Source: Alphaproteobacteria bacterium
GTDB taxonomy: Bacteria; Pseudomonadota; Alphaproteobacteria; Reyranellales; Reyranellaceae
Direction: 5' to 3'
Assembly (NCBI GenBank): GCA_017307275.1
Contig: JAFKFK010000008.1
Location: forward strand, 248,001-312,000
Length of the DNA stretch: 64,000 nucleotides
In this document: positions 27,261 through 36,500 of the stretch, in pieces
Layout of the letters: every line of letters starts with the position of its first letter
How positions within the stretch are numbered: the first letter of the stretch is position 1
Program-made: the position numbers and the translations under genes
Notes under the pieces: generated by a model
The model's database searches: none
What the model saw: the letters and a program-made list of their open reading frames with translations, nothing else
Told to the model about the DNA's origin: nothing

Positions 27261-27391
27261 CGTCTCTCCCTTTCTACGGGATCACCCGCTATGACGCGAC
27301 TTCGGGACGCTCGTGGGAGACACAAATCGACGCCGGATTGGATTGAATTTGCATTGCGATCTGGTCTGCAACCAACGGCCGGCGCAAGGCA

Positions 27392-27406
27392 CGATGGCCA
27401 CCATCG
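27392..27406. promoter_or_regulatory. Possible TetR operator
   Basis: CGATGG (27392-27397) and CCATCG (27401-27406) form a perfect 6-bp inverted repeat with a three-base spacer. It lies in the 173-base gap between the divergent tetR-like and lipoprotein genes, 28 bases before the lipoprotein ATG. A 15-bp palindrome is in the size range of TetR operators. No second copy was seen in the gap. Confidence 0.3.
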
Positions 27407-27433
27407 AACCATTCGCCTAGGTTCCACGCTGCC

Positions 27434-27766
27434 ATGAAGAAAATTCTTCCAATCCTGTTGGCCATACTCGGCCTTGCCGCCTGCAACGACAAGGCCACAC
27501 TCGATAATTCGCGGGTGCACTACGTCACCTACGAAGGACGCAAGTTCGAGGTACGCGTCGCCCCGACGGGTACGCCAAACGAGTACCGCCTCCTGGTGGT
27601 ACGGGCCACGCTGGTGATCAATCCCGATCCGGAACGCGAGCGCGAACGGGATTCCGCCATCGCCTGGCAGGCCATTCAGATCGTCTGCAAAGGCGGGCGC
27701 CCACAGGTGCTGGAGCACAGCTTGGTAGACAATGTTAACTTCATGACCCGGTTTCGCTGCACATGA
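27434..27766 (+). CDS. Small lipoprotein
   Basis: A 110-residue protein with a short signal peptide and lipobox LAAC (lipidated Cys17), so it is anchored to a membrane facing the periplasm. The mature part contains VTYEGRKFEVRVAPTG and a charged ERERERD stretch, with two further cysteines (near residues 86 and 109). I do not recognise a family. Its stop overlaps the start of the next gene (ATGA), so the two are probably made together. Confidence 0.75.
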   Translation: MKKILPILLAILGLAACNDKATLDNSRVHYVTYEGRKFEVRVAPTGTPNEYRLLVVRATLVINPDPERERERDSAIAWQAIQIVCKGGRPQVLEHSLVDNVNFMTRFRCT

Positions 27767-28335
27767 GGCATCCCCTTCTCCTCGCACTCCTTCTTACTGC
27801 CGCCATGGGCACCGCCTCGGCGCAGCAGCGCCGGCCGCCGCCAGCGCCCGAGCCCGAGAAGGCGGACAAGACCGAGAAGCCGGGCGAATGCGGCACGCTG
27901 CCGAAGGATTGGAGCGGCGAGGCCTATGCGCTGGACGGGATCACTTTGGGTGGCATCGGCCTGAAGCCGCAGATCAGGCTTTGGGGGCTGCAGGCCGGCG
28001 AACTCCGCGACAAGCAAACCGGCATCGAGACCGTCGGCGGCATGCAGGCGCGTGCGGCACTCGAAGACATGCTGGAAAAGAGTGAGCACAAGGTGAAGTG
28101 CCGGCCGGCGCGATGGGACCGCGAGTGCCGCCTCGTCGCCCAGTGCATGGTCGAGACCTCGCCGTCGCCGATCGACCTCGGTGGCTACATGCTGGCAAGC
28201 GGCGTGGCCTACGGCTTCCATCTCGACGAAGCGCTGCCCTGGGAGCCACGCGCCAGCCAGCGTTACGCCGGCGCAGAAGCGGAAGCACGCAAGGCCAAGC
28301 GTGGCCTGTGGCCGGTCTGGCTGGGCGAGAAGTAG
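27763..28335 (+). CDS. Exported nuclease-like (SNase fold) protein, probably inactive
   Basis: A 190-residue protein with signal peptide (1-20, ASA/QQ) and a proline/lysine-rich linker, then a staphylococcal-nuclease-like domain (about 50-188) ending in the family's typical EAEARKAKRGLWP. Relative to S. aureus nuclease, Arg72, Glu80 and Arg123 fit the catalytic Arg35, Glu43 and Arg87. The calcium-ligand positions Asp21 and Asp40 appear as Ile60 (LDGIT) and Gln77 (RLWGLQAGE). Without these the usual Ca-dependent chemistry is unlikely. It is coupled to the lipoprotein upstream. Confidence 0.7.
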   Translation: MRHPLLLALLLTAAMGTASAQQRRPPPAPEPEKADKTEKPGECGTLPKDWSGEAYALDGITLGGIGLKPQIRLWGLQAGELRDKQTGIETVGGMQARAALEDMLEKSEHKVKCRPARWDRECRLVAQCMVETSPSPIDLGGYMLASGVAYGFHLDEALPWEPRASQRYAGAEAEARKAKRGLWPVWLGEK

Positions 28336-28347
28336 TCCGGCTCGCTG

Positions 28348-28794
28348 TCAGCGTCGCGAGGTCCGACGCTTCTTCCCCTTGGATGTCGCGGGCACCTGAA
28401 CATCGCGCGAGAGATTGTCGTGCCGTTCGTCCATGCGGCGATAGTCCATGGTGAGTTCCTCGCCCGCCGGGATGTCGCGCACGGCATAGTAGGTCACGTC
28501 TTCATCGTCCGACGTGATATTCGGTTCGGCGTCGTGGTTCATGTACCAGCCGGTCGAGATGCGCAGGAAATCGATCGGCGCGTGATAGCCGCCGGTCGTG
28601 CGGATGCCGAAGCGCTTGAAGAGGTGGCGCTGCGGCGAGGCATGCGCTTGCTGGGTCGTCACCCAGCGGCTGTCCTCGCCGTCCCACACGCGAACGGTTT
28701 CTCCCTTCTTGATCGCGCGATCGGCAAAGCAGCCGACCCCTTCGATGGCGGAAGGACCGAGATAGACGAACGCCTTGCTGACTTTGCGCTTCAT
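28348..28794 (-). CDS. SET-domain protein
   Basis: A 148-residue protein consisting almost only of a SET domain, the fold of protein lysine methyltransferases that use S-adenosylmethionine. The start SAIEGVGCFADRAIKKGE fits the N-terminal SET block. STGWYMNHDAEPN and GEELTMDYR fit the SAM-binding and catalytic C-terminal blocks. The end is lysine/arginine-rich. Pre- and post-SET domains are absent. I chose ATG 28794; an in-frame ATG at 28821 is possible. Bacterial stand-alone SET proteins are widespread, and their targets are mostly unknown. Confidence 0.82.
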   Translation of the reverse strand: MKRKVSKAFVYLGPSAIEGVGCFADRAIKKGETVRVWDGEDSRWVTTQQAHASPQRHLFKRFGIRTTGGYHAPIDFLRISTGWYMNHDAEPNITSDDEDVTYYAVRDIPAGEELTMDYRRMDERHDNLSRDVQVPATSKGKKRRTSRR

Positions 28795-28870
28795 GTAAGC
28801 TTCATACTCGCGGAAATGCACACACCGCCGTTGGCTTAACGTGTCGCGCTGTGGAGACGCAACGAAGAGA

Positions 28871-29737
28871 TCACGCCTTCAGCAGATAGGGCTTCGCTTC
28901 GGTGTCGTAGTCGGCATAGCCCAGCGCCGCGCGCAGTTCGGGAGGCGGCAACGCCATCTTGCTTTCCGCTTCGCCGGCCTTGAGCGCCGCGAGGCCTGCC
29001 TTCATGCCGGCTGCGACCGGTGAGAGCAGGCCCGTGGGATAGGTGCCGATCTTGAAGCCGAGCTTCGCCGCTTCGGTCTGCGACGGTGTTGCGCGCGGCG
29101 CGCCGGGCGAGAGAACGGCAAAGCTCGGCCGGCCCTTGGCGGCGACGACGGCACGTTTGACCTCAGCATCGTCGGCCGGCGAATCGAGGAAGAGAATGTC
29201 GGCACCCTCCTCGACATACATCTCGATGCGCGCCACGGCCTCGTCGATACCCTGGGTCGGGCGACAATCGGTGCGCGCCAGCACGAGAATGCCGGATTCC
29301 TTCGCGGCAGCGATCGCAGCACGGACCTTCATGCGCGCTTCCTCGCGCGGCAGGCAGGGCTTGCCCGCCGATGTCAGCGCACGCGGGGTGATCTTGTCCT
29401 CGATCAGCACAGCGGCCGCGCCGGCACGGCCATAGGCACGTACGGTACGCTGCACGTTCATGGCATTGCCATAGCCATGGTCGCCATCGGCCAGGACCAA
29501 CAGGTCAGGCGCGGCGGCATGGACCATATTGAAGGAGTCGAACATCTCGCCGAACGAGACCAGGTCGAGATCGGGGCCGCCCAGCCGGCTGGCCGCAACG
29601 CACGAACCGGACAGGAACGCCGTCTTGAAGCCGGCCTCATGAGTCAGCTTGGCGCTGAGCCCGTCCCAAACCGCCGGCATGACGACAAAAGCCGGGTCGG
29701 CCAGCAGGGCGCGCAAGCGTTGAGGGGCAGTCGTCAC
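28871..29737 (-). CDS. Isocitrate lyase/PEP mutase superfamily enzyme
   Basis: A 288-residue (beta/alpha)8 enzyme of the isocitrate lyase/phosphoenolpyruvate mutase superfamily. Mg-binding and active-site segments are LADGDHGYGNAMNV, the short VLIEDK segment, and ARTDCRPTQG. The KKCGH cysteine loop of true isocitrate and methylisocitrate lyases is replaced by DKITPRAL, so an oxaloacetate decarboxylase- or carboxyPEP-mutase-like reaction is more likely than C-C lyase action on isocitrate. GTG 29737, with a good GGAGGA site eight bases upstream, is the start. It diverges from the frameshifted binding-protein gene. Confidence 0.83.
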   Translation of the reverse strand: MTTAPQRLRALLADPAFVVMPAVWDGLSAKLTHEAGFKTAFLSGSCVAASRLGGPDLDLVSFGEMFDSFNMVHAAAPDLLVLADGDHGYGNAMNVQRTVRAYGRAGAAAVLIEDKITPRALTSAGKPCLPREEARMKVRAAIAAAKESGILVLARTDCRPTQGIDEAVARIEMYVEEGADILFLDSPADDAEVKRAVVAAKGRPSFAVLSPGAPRATPSQTEAAKLGFKIGTYPTGLLSPVAAGMKAGLAALKAGEAESKMALPPPELRAALGYADYDTEAKPYLLKA

Positions 29738-29793
29738 GGGAATCTCCTCCGGTAAATCTTTCGGACGCGACGATAGCAGATCGCTTCCCCCAG

Positions 29794-29832
29794 TCGACAT
29801 GTCGAGCGAAACGGCGTTAGGCTTCGCTCGAC
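29794..29832. promoter_or_regulatory. Overlapping palindromes between divergent genes
   Basis: A 12-bp perfect palindrome TCGACATGTCGA (29794-29805) overlaps a 10-bp perfect inverted repeat GTCGAGCGAA/TTCGCTCGAC (29801-29810 and 29823-29832, 12-base loop). They sit in the 161-base gap between the divergent isocitrate-lyase-type and binding-protein genes, a place suited to operators. There is no T-run, so a terminator is unlikely. Confidence 0.4.
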
Positions 29833-29898
29833 CTGCAATCGCCGAGGAAGAACAGGAAGGAAAACCAGAAAAGCACATAGCATCACCGGGAGGACAAC

Positions 29899-31486
29899 AT
29901 GGCTCGCAACATGTGTCTGGCTTTGATCAGCGTGGTGGTGACAGGGCTTGCGATGGCAAATGCCACCTGGGCCCAAAAGACGGGCGGTGTGCTGAAGATC
30001 CAACACATGGACACGCCGCCCAGCGCCTCTTATCCATGAAGAGGCAACGGTCTCCGTCGCCGTCCCGTTCATGGCGCTCTACAACAATCTGGTGATCTTC
30101 GACCAACACGTGGCGAAGAACAGTCTCGACTCGATCGTGCCCGACCTCGCCACGAGCTGGTCGTGGAGCGATGACCGCAAGCAGATCACCTTCAATCTGC
30201 GCGAAGGCGTGAAGTGGCACGACGGCAAGCCCTTCTCGGCCGCGGACGTGGCCTGCACCTTCGACCTGCTGCTCGGCGCCGACAAGCTGCGGCGCAACCC
30301 TCGTTCGGCCTGGTACACCAATGTCGACACGGTGACGGCGGATGCGCCGTTCGAGGTGACGTTCCACCTCGAGCAGCCGCAGCCATCGCTTCTGGCGCTG
30401 CTCGCCTCCGGCTACTCGCCGATCTATCCCTGCCACGTTTCCGCCAGCGACATGCGCCGCAAGCCCATCGGCACGGGCCCCTTCAAGCTGGCCGAGTTCA
30501 AGATGAACGAAGGCATCAAGCTCGTGAAGAATCCCGACTACTGGAAGGAGGGGCGGCCTTATCTCGACGGCATCGAGTATACGATCATTCCCGACCGCTC
30601 GACGCGCATGCTCTCCTTCGTCGCCGGCAAGTTCGACATGACCTTTCCGACCGACGTCACGGTGCCGCTGTTGAGGAACATCAAGCGCGACGCGCCTCAA
30701 GCACGGTGCACCTTGCGCGAGACCGGCGTCAGCACCAACCTGATCGTCAACCGCGAGGTGCCGCCCTTCGACAACCCCAAGATCCGCCGTGCCATGGCGC
30801 TGACCCTCGACCGGCAGTCTTTCATCACCATCCTGACCGAGGGCGAGGGCAAGATGGGCGGCGCCCTCTTGCCGCCGCCCGATGGCGTCTGGGGCCTGCC
30901 GCCGGACAAGCTCAGGACCATCATCGGCTATGGCAACGTCGAGAAGAGCCGCGCCGAAGCACGCGAGCTCATGAAGGAAGCGGGCTACGGACCCGACAAC
31001 CGGCTGAAGCTCAAAGTCAGCACGCGCAACATCTCGACCTTCAAGGATCCGGCGGTGATCCTGATCGACCAGCTCAAGCACATCTGGATCGACGGCGAAC
31101 TCGAGATCATCGATACCGCGGTCTACTACAACCGCGTCTTCAAGAGGGACTACGTCGTGGCGCTGAACCTCACGGGCTCGGCCGTCGACGACCCGGACGT
31201 CACCCTGTTCGAGGGCTATGCCTGCGGATCGCTGCGCAACTACAACAACTACTGCGACGCCGAGATGACCAAGCTCTTCGAGGAACAGTCGCGCGAGAGC
31301 GACCAGAAGAAACGTCACGAGCTGGTATGGGAAATCGACCGGCGTCTGCAGGAAGACATCGCACGGCCGATCATCAGCCACGGCCGCGCCGCCGGATGCT
31401 GGCAGCCTTACGTCAAGGGTGTGACCATACAGATCAACAGCATCTACAACGGCTGGCGCTTCGAGGACGTCTGGCTGGACAGGTAG
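29899..31486 (+). pseudogene. Peptide/nickel-type ABC binding protein, frameshifted
   Basis: A family 5 extracellular solute-binding protein (DppA/OppA type), about 528 residues if intact. ATG 29899, with GGGAGG upstream, opens a signal peptide (to ATWAQ) and TGGVLKIQHMDTPPSAS. The frame then stops at TGA 30037-30039. One extra T in the TCTT at 30028-30031 explains this: removing it restores SIHEEATVS running straight into the long frame that ends at 31486. The rest is intact, with the family pattern FNLREGVKWHDGKPFSAADV. No permease or ATPase genes adjoin. It may be a recent pseudogene or a base-calling error. Confidence 0.85.
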
Positions 31487-31490
31487 GGGA

Positions 31491-32204
31491 TCACCTCCCC
31501 GTCAGCACCTCGCGCAGACGGGCGGCGGCTGCGCGGCTGATGGCAAGCGGTTCGGCAAGTCCCTCCAGCGTCAGACGCCCGGCGGCGCGCGACGGTGCCT
31601 CGACGCCCCGCAGCCGGTCGCGGTTGATCATCACCGACCGGCCGAGCCGCAGGAAAGGCGGCGCGGGCAACGACGTTTCAAACTGGCCGAGCGATCGCAG
31701 GATCATCAACGCCGGCTGGCCCGCCACGAAAACGCGCGTGAAGTCGCCTTCCGCGCAGAGCGCCACGATGTCGGTAGGCGCTGCAAGCACGATGCGCTTA
31801 GGTGTCCGCAATTCGACCACGCCCGGCCCCGGCGGCAGGGCCGCCAGCGCCAGTTGCCGTCCGGCACGCGCCAGCGCCTCGGCGAGCCGCGCCGGATCGA
31901 CCGGCTTCAGGAGATAGTCGGCGGCATCGACGGCAAACGCATCCACGGCATACTCCGCGAAGGCAGTAACGAAGATCACGACCGGCGGTCTCGGCAAGCC
32001 TTCCAGCAGATCGAAGCCGTCGCCAGCACTGCCATCCAGCTCGATGTCGAGAAAGATCAGATCCGGCCGCAGCGTCTCCACCGCCTGCCGCGCATCCGCG
32101 AGACCATCCGCCTCGCCCGCGATTTCGACGTCGGGATGTCCGGCGAGCAAGCGGCGCAGGGCACTACGCGCCAGCGGCTCATCGTCGACGATCAGGACCC
32201 GCAC
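31491..32204 (-). CDS. LytTR-family response regulator
   Basis: A 237-residue response regulator. The receiver has acidic residues at Asp7-Asp8 and phospho-acceptor Asp53 (LIFLDIELDG). A C-terminal LytTR DNA-binding domain (about 130-235) shows VELRTPKRIVLA, then FLRLGRSVMINRDRLRGVE. LytTR regulators typically control exported or surface products and bind direct repeats. Its start overlaps the end of the kinase gene by 13 bases, so kinase and regulator are a coupled pair. The pair diverges from the giant cellulase gene. Confidence 0.92.
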   Translation of the reverse strand: MRVLIVDDEPLARSALRRLLAGHPDVEIAGEADGLADARQAVETLRPDLIFLDIELDGSAGDGFDLLEGLPRPPVVIFVTAFAEYAVDAFAVDAADYLLKPVDPARLAEALARAGRQLALAALPPGPGVVELRTPKRIVLAAPTDIVALCAEGDFTRVFVAGQPALMILRSLGQFETSLPAPPFLRLGRSVMINRDRLRGVEAPSRAAGRLTLEGLAEPLAISRAAAARLREVLTGR

Positions 32205-33352
32205 GGCTCGCCTCCCAGGATCAGGGTGGCAACGACTTTCTTCCGGTCCGGCGTCTCGCTCACTTCGCGCAAGTCGAAGCTATGACGGTCGGGGTAGTGC
32301 AGGGCCAGCCGTCGCCGCACATTCTGGAGCCCAATGCCGGACCGGCGCCGATGTGTGCCCTTACCGGCCGACACCAGCGTGCCATTGTTCTCGACAGTCA
32401 CATGCAGCGCATCGCCCGCGACGCGAATGCCGACGAAGAGATCGAGCCCGTGCTCCCGCCGGCCGTGCTTGACGGCATTCTCGACCAGCGGCTGCAGCAG
32501 GAAGCTCGCGATACGACGCGGGGCTGCTGCCGGCTCCAGGGAGATCTGTGTGCGCAGGCGGTCGCCGAAACGCGCCTTCTGAACGCCGAGATAGGCGGTG
32601 AGTCCACCAACCTCGGTCTCGACCGTCACCACCGTGTGGTCGATGCCGTCGAGTGAATAGCGAAGATAGGCCGTGAGATCGCGGAGCATGGCGAGTGCGG
32701 CCTTGGGATGCTCGGGAATTTCCTCGGCCACGCCGTTCAAGGCATTGAAGAGAAAGTGCGGATCGAGCTGAAGGCGCAATTCCTCCAGCTCGGCGCGCAG
32801 CGCTTCGGCCTCTGCGACGACGGCACGGCGATGTTCGCTCTGCTCCGCGACCTCGGCCTGAATCCAGAAATAGGCCAGGCTCCAGCCCGCGAGCGCAAAG
32901 AAATAGTGAACCAGCGGGAGCAGGAACTCTTCGAGGCCGCGATGATCGGGCGGCACCATCCACGGGACAAGCTGATGGACGAGGACGATGGTCGCTGCGA
33001 GGACCGAAGCCCCCAGCAGCGACAGCAGGAAGATCAGCACCACCGCTTTCGCCGACACATGGCTGGTCGGCAGCCGCGCATCGTAAAAGGACCGCATCGC
33101 CGTCGACATCATCACCAGGCAGACCGTCACGAGGGCCGTGCGTGCGCAGGCGACCTGGAGGCTCTGGTAGAGCAGACGCTGGCCGATCAGATCGGCAATG
33201 GCGAAAAGGCTCCAGCCAGCGATCTGGATTCTCCAGAAGACAGGCAGGCCATTCAACCGGTCGAACAACAAAGCGGACAAAGGGCTGATTCCGGGGACTT
33301 CGGCGGGTTGGGCGGCTGACTCTTTCGCAGAAGCAGGGGAATTTGCAAGCAC
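32192..33352 (-). CDS. LytS/YehU-type sensor histidine kinase
   Basis: A 386-residue membrane kinase. Four or so membrane helices (about 35-175) precede a coiled segment. The His_kinase domain has the typical QLDPHFLFNALN block (phospho-acceptor His199), followed by an ATPase domain with LVENAVKHG and SGIGLQNVRRRL. No separate periplasmic or PAS sensing domain is seen, so the signal is probably felt in or near the membrane. I chose GTG 33352; the frame extends to 33484 but that part is cysteine/arginine-rich and unlike a kinase. It partners the LytTR regulator downstream. Confidence 0.88.
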   Translation of the reverse strand: MLANSPASAKESAAQPAEVPGISPLSALLFDRLNGLPVFWRIQIAGWSLFAIADLIGQRLLYQSLQVACARTALVTVCLVMMSTAMRSFYDARLPTSHVSAKAVVLIFLLSLLGASVLAATIVLVHQLVPWMVPPDHRGLEEFLLPLVHYFFALAGWSLAYFWIQAEVAEQSEHRRAVVAEAEALRAELEELRLQLDPHFLFNALNGVAEEIPEHPKAALAMLRDLTAYLRYSLDGIDHTVVTVETEVGGLTAYLGVQKARFGDRLRTQISLEPAAAPRRIASFLLQPLVENAVKHGRREHGLDLFVGIRVAGDALHVTVENNGTLVSAGKGTHRRRSGIGLQNVRRRLALHYPDRHSFDLREVSETPDRKKVVATLILGGEPCGS

Positions 33353-33501
33353 CGGGCAGAAGGGCTGGCTCAGGCGGCGAAGACCGCGTTCGTCGACTTT
33401 CCGGCCATGCTCACCGACTAACCGGCACCCCGTCGATGCGCCGCAGCAAGGTCGATGGCAATTCTTGACGCACGCAAGACGCAAACTGAGTGGAGAGCAC
33501 C

Positions 33502-36500
33502 ATGGCCACCGTTAATTATGACGTGAAGGACAATTGGGGCTCGGGTTTCGTCGGTAACATGACCGTTGCAGCCGGTACCACCGGCCTGCGCGGCTGGACC
33601 GTCGAGTTCGACGCGGCTTTCGACATCTCCAATCTTTGGGGTGCGGAGATCGTGAGCCGTGTCGGAAACCACTATGTGGTGCGTAATGCTGCCTGGAACG
33701 CCGATGTGCCGGCCGGTGGGACCGTCGCATTCGGCTTCCAGGCCACGCCCGGCAGCAGCGGTGGGACGACGGCGACCGGCCTCAGCCTGAATGGCGGGGG
33801 CACGGTACCTGTCCTGCCGACGCTGTCGGTCAGCGACGCGACGGTCACCGAGGGACAGACCGGCACGGCACAGCTCTCTTTCACGGTGAGCCTGTCACAG
33901 GCTGCGACCGGACCGGTGACGGTCAACTACGCCACCGCCAACGGCACTGCGACGGCGGGCCAAGACTACGTTGCGAAGACCGGCACGATCACCTTCGCGG
34001 CCGGCGAGACGACCAAGACGATCCAGATTGCGGTCAACGGCGACACGGCCGTCGAGGCCAACGAAACCCTGACGCTCGCCCTTTCCGGCGCGTCGGGCGC
34101 GACCATCGCCGACGGCTCGGCCACTGGCACGATCGTCAACGACGATGTCACGACGCCAACACCCGGCAACGCGTCGCTCGACTACGACGTCACCAGCAAC
34201 TGGGGCTCGGGCTTCACCGGCGCCATGAAGATCGAGGCCGGATCGGCGGCACTCAATGGCTGGACCGCCGAGTTCAACGCCTCCTTCACCATCACCAACA
34301 TCTGGAACGCCGAGATCGTAAGCCATGTCGGCGATCACTATGTGATCCGCAACGTCGCGTGGAATGGAAAGGTCGGCGCCGGCGGCGACGTGTCGTTCGG
34401 CTTCCAGGCGACGCCGGGCAACACCGGCACCACGGCCACCGGCTTCACGATCAACGGCGCCGCAACGGGTGAGCCGACGCCGGTGCTCCCGACGCTTTCA
34501 GTGAGCGACGCGACGGTCGTCGAAGGCAATAGTGGCGTTCGCGACCTCGCCTTCATCGTCTCCCTCTCGGGGGCGGCGACCGGACCGGTCACGGTGGCCT
34601 ATACGACGGCCAACGGTACGGCCACGGCGGGCAGCGACTACGCCGCCGTTTCCGGCACGCTCACGTTTGCGGCCGGCGAGACCTCGAAGATCATCCATGT
34701 GCAGGTCTCGGGGGACAGTACCGTCGAGGCCAACGAGCAGTTCACGCTCGCTCTTTCGTCGCCCAGCGGCGCCACCATTGCCGATGGCTCGGCCGTCGGC
34801 ACCATCACCAACGACGACGTCGCGCCGGTTCTTCCGACGCTCTCCGTGGGCGATGCCAGTGTCGCCGAAGGCAATAATGGCCTGCAGGATCTCGCCTTCA
34901 CCGTAACCCTGTCGGCACCGGCAACGGGCGCTGTCACCGTTGCCTACGCGACGGGCAACGGCACGGCGACAGCCGGGAGCGACTATTCCGCTCTTGCCGG
35001 CACACTCACCTTCGCGGCCGGCGAGACCTCGAAAGTGGTCCATGTACAGGTCTCGGGTGACACCGCCGTCGAAGCCAACGAAACGCTGACGCTCACCCTG
35101 TCTTCGCCGACAGGCGCCACCATCGCCGACGGCTCGGCCATCGGCACCATCATCAACGACGATGTCGCCACCCCGACCCTGCCGACGCTCAGTGTCGCAG
35201 ATACCTCGGTGGTCGAAGGCGATCCGGGCCAGAGTGGCGGCGGGGCCGGCTGGTTCAGCACTTCGGGCAACCAGATCATCGATTCGGCCGGTCATTCGGT
35301 TCAGATCGCGGGCGTCAACTGGTTCGGCTTCGAAACCGCCCTGGGAGTGCCGCATGGCCTCTATACGCGTGGCTACCAGGACATGATGAACCAGATGGTG
35401 GATCTCGGCTTCAACACCATCCGCCTGCCCTATTCCAGCGACATGCTGCATTCGACAGCAACGTCCTACAACATCAACTACAGCAAGAGTCCGGACCTGC
35501 AGGGCCTCACCGCACTGCAGATCATGGACAAGATCATCGACTACGCCGGCCAGATCGGCCTCAAGATCATCCTCGACCATCATCGCAGCACGCCCGGCGA
35601 CGGCCCCTCGTCCAACGGCCTTTGGTATGACGCCCAGCACAGCGAAGCGAGCTGGATCGCCGATTGGCAAATGCTGGCAACGCGCTATGGCGACGATCCG
35701 ACCGTGATCGGCGCCGATCTGCACAATGAACCATACAACGGCGTCTGGGGTGGTGGTGGCGCCAACGACTGGGCCGCGGCCGCCGAGCGCGCCGGCAATG
35801 CCATCGGCGACGTCAATCCCAACTGGCTGATCTTTGTCGAGGGTGTCGGCAGCTATCAGGGCCAGCCCTACTGGTGGGGCGGCAACCTGATGGGCGTCCG
35901 CGACCGGCCGGTCGAACTCGACGTCGCCAACAAGCTGGTCTACTCGCCGCACGACTATCCCAACTCCGTCTATGCGCAGCCGTGGTTCCAGGGTCCGGAC
36001 TTCCCGGCCAACCTGCCGGCCAAGTTCGACCAGATGTGGGGCTACATCTTCAAGGAAGGCATCGCCCCCATCTACATCGGCGAGTTCGGCACCGGCCTCA
36101 CCGATCCCAAAGACGCTCCCTGGTTCGAGGCGATCACCTCCTATCTCAGCGGCGACCTCGACAATAACGGGACGTCGGACCTCGCCCCCGGACAGAAAGG
36201 GGCGAGTTGGACCTTCTGGTCGTGGAACCCCAACTCCGGCGACACCGGCGGCATCCTGAACAACGACTGGAGCACCCCGAACCAGGCGAAGCTTGCTTAT
36301 CTGACGCCGATCCAGTTCGAGTTCCACGACGGCGAGGCAGACGGCGGCGATGGTGGACCGGCAACGACCAACCATGCGTCCTTCCTGGTGAGCCTGTCGG
36401 AGGCCGCGACGCATGCCGTGACGGTGGACTATCACACCGAGATCGGTGATGCGGGCGCCGCCGACTTCACCGGATCGAGCGGCTCCATCACCTTCGCTGC

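Noticed and set aside
30020..30045. Programmed frameshift in the binding-protein gene
   Set aside because: No slippery heptamer or downstream structure is seen, the shift would join a signal peptide to its domain for no evident reason, and a simple one-base insertion explains it.
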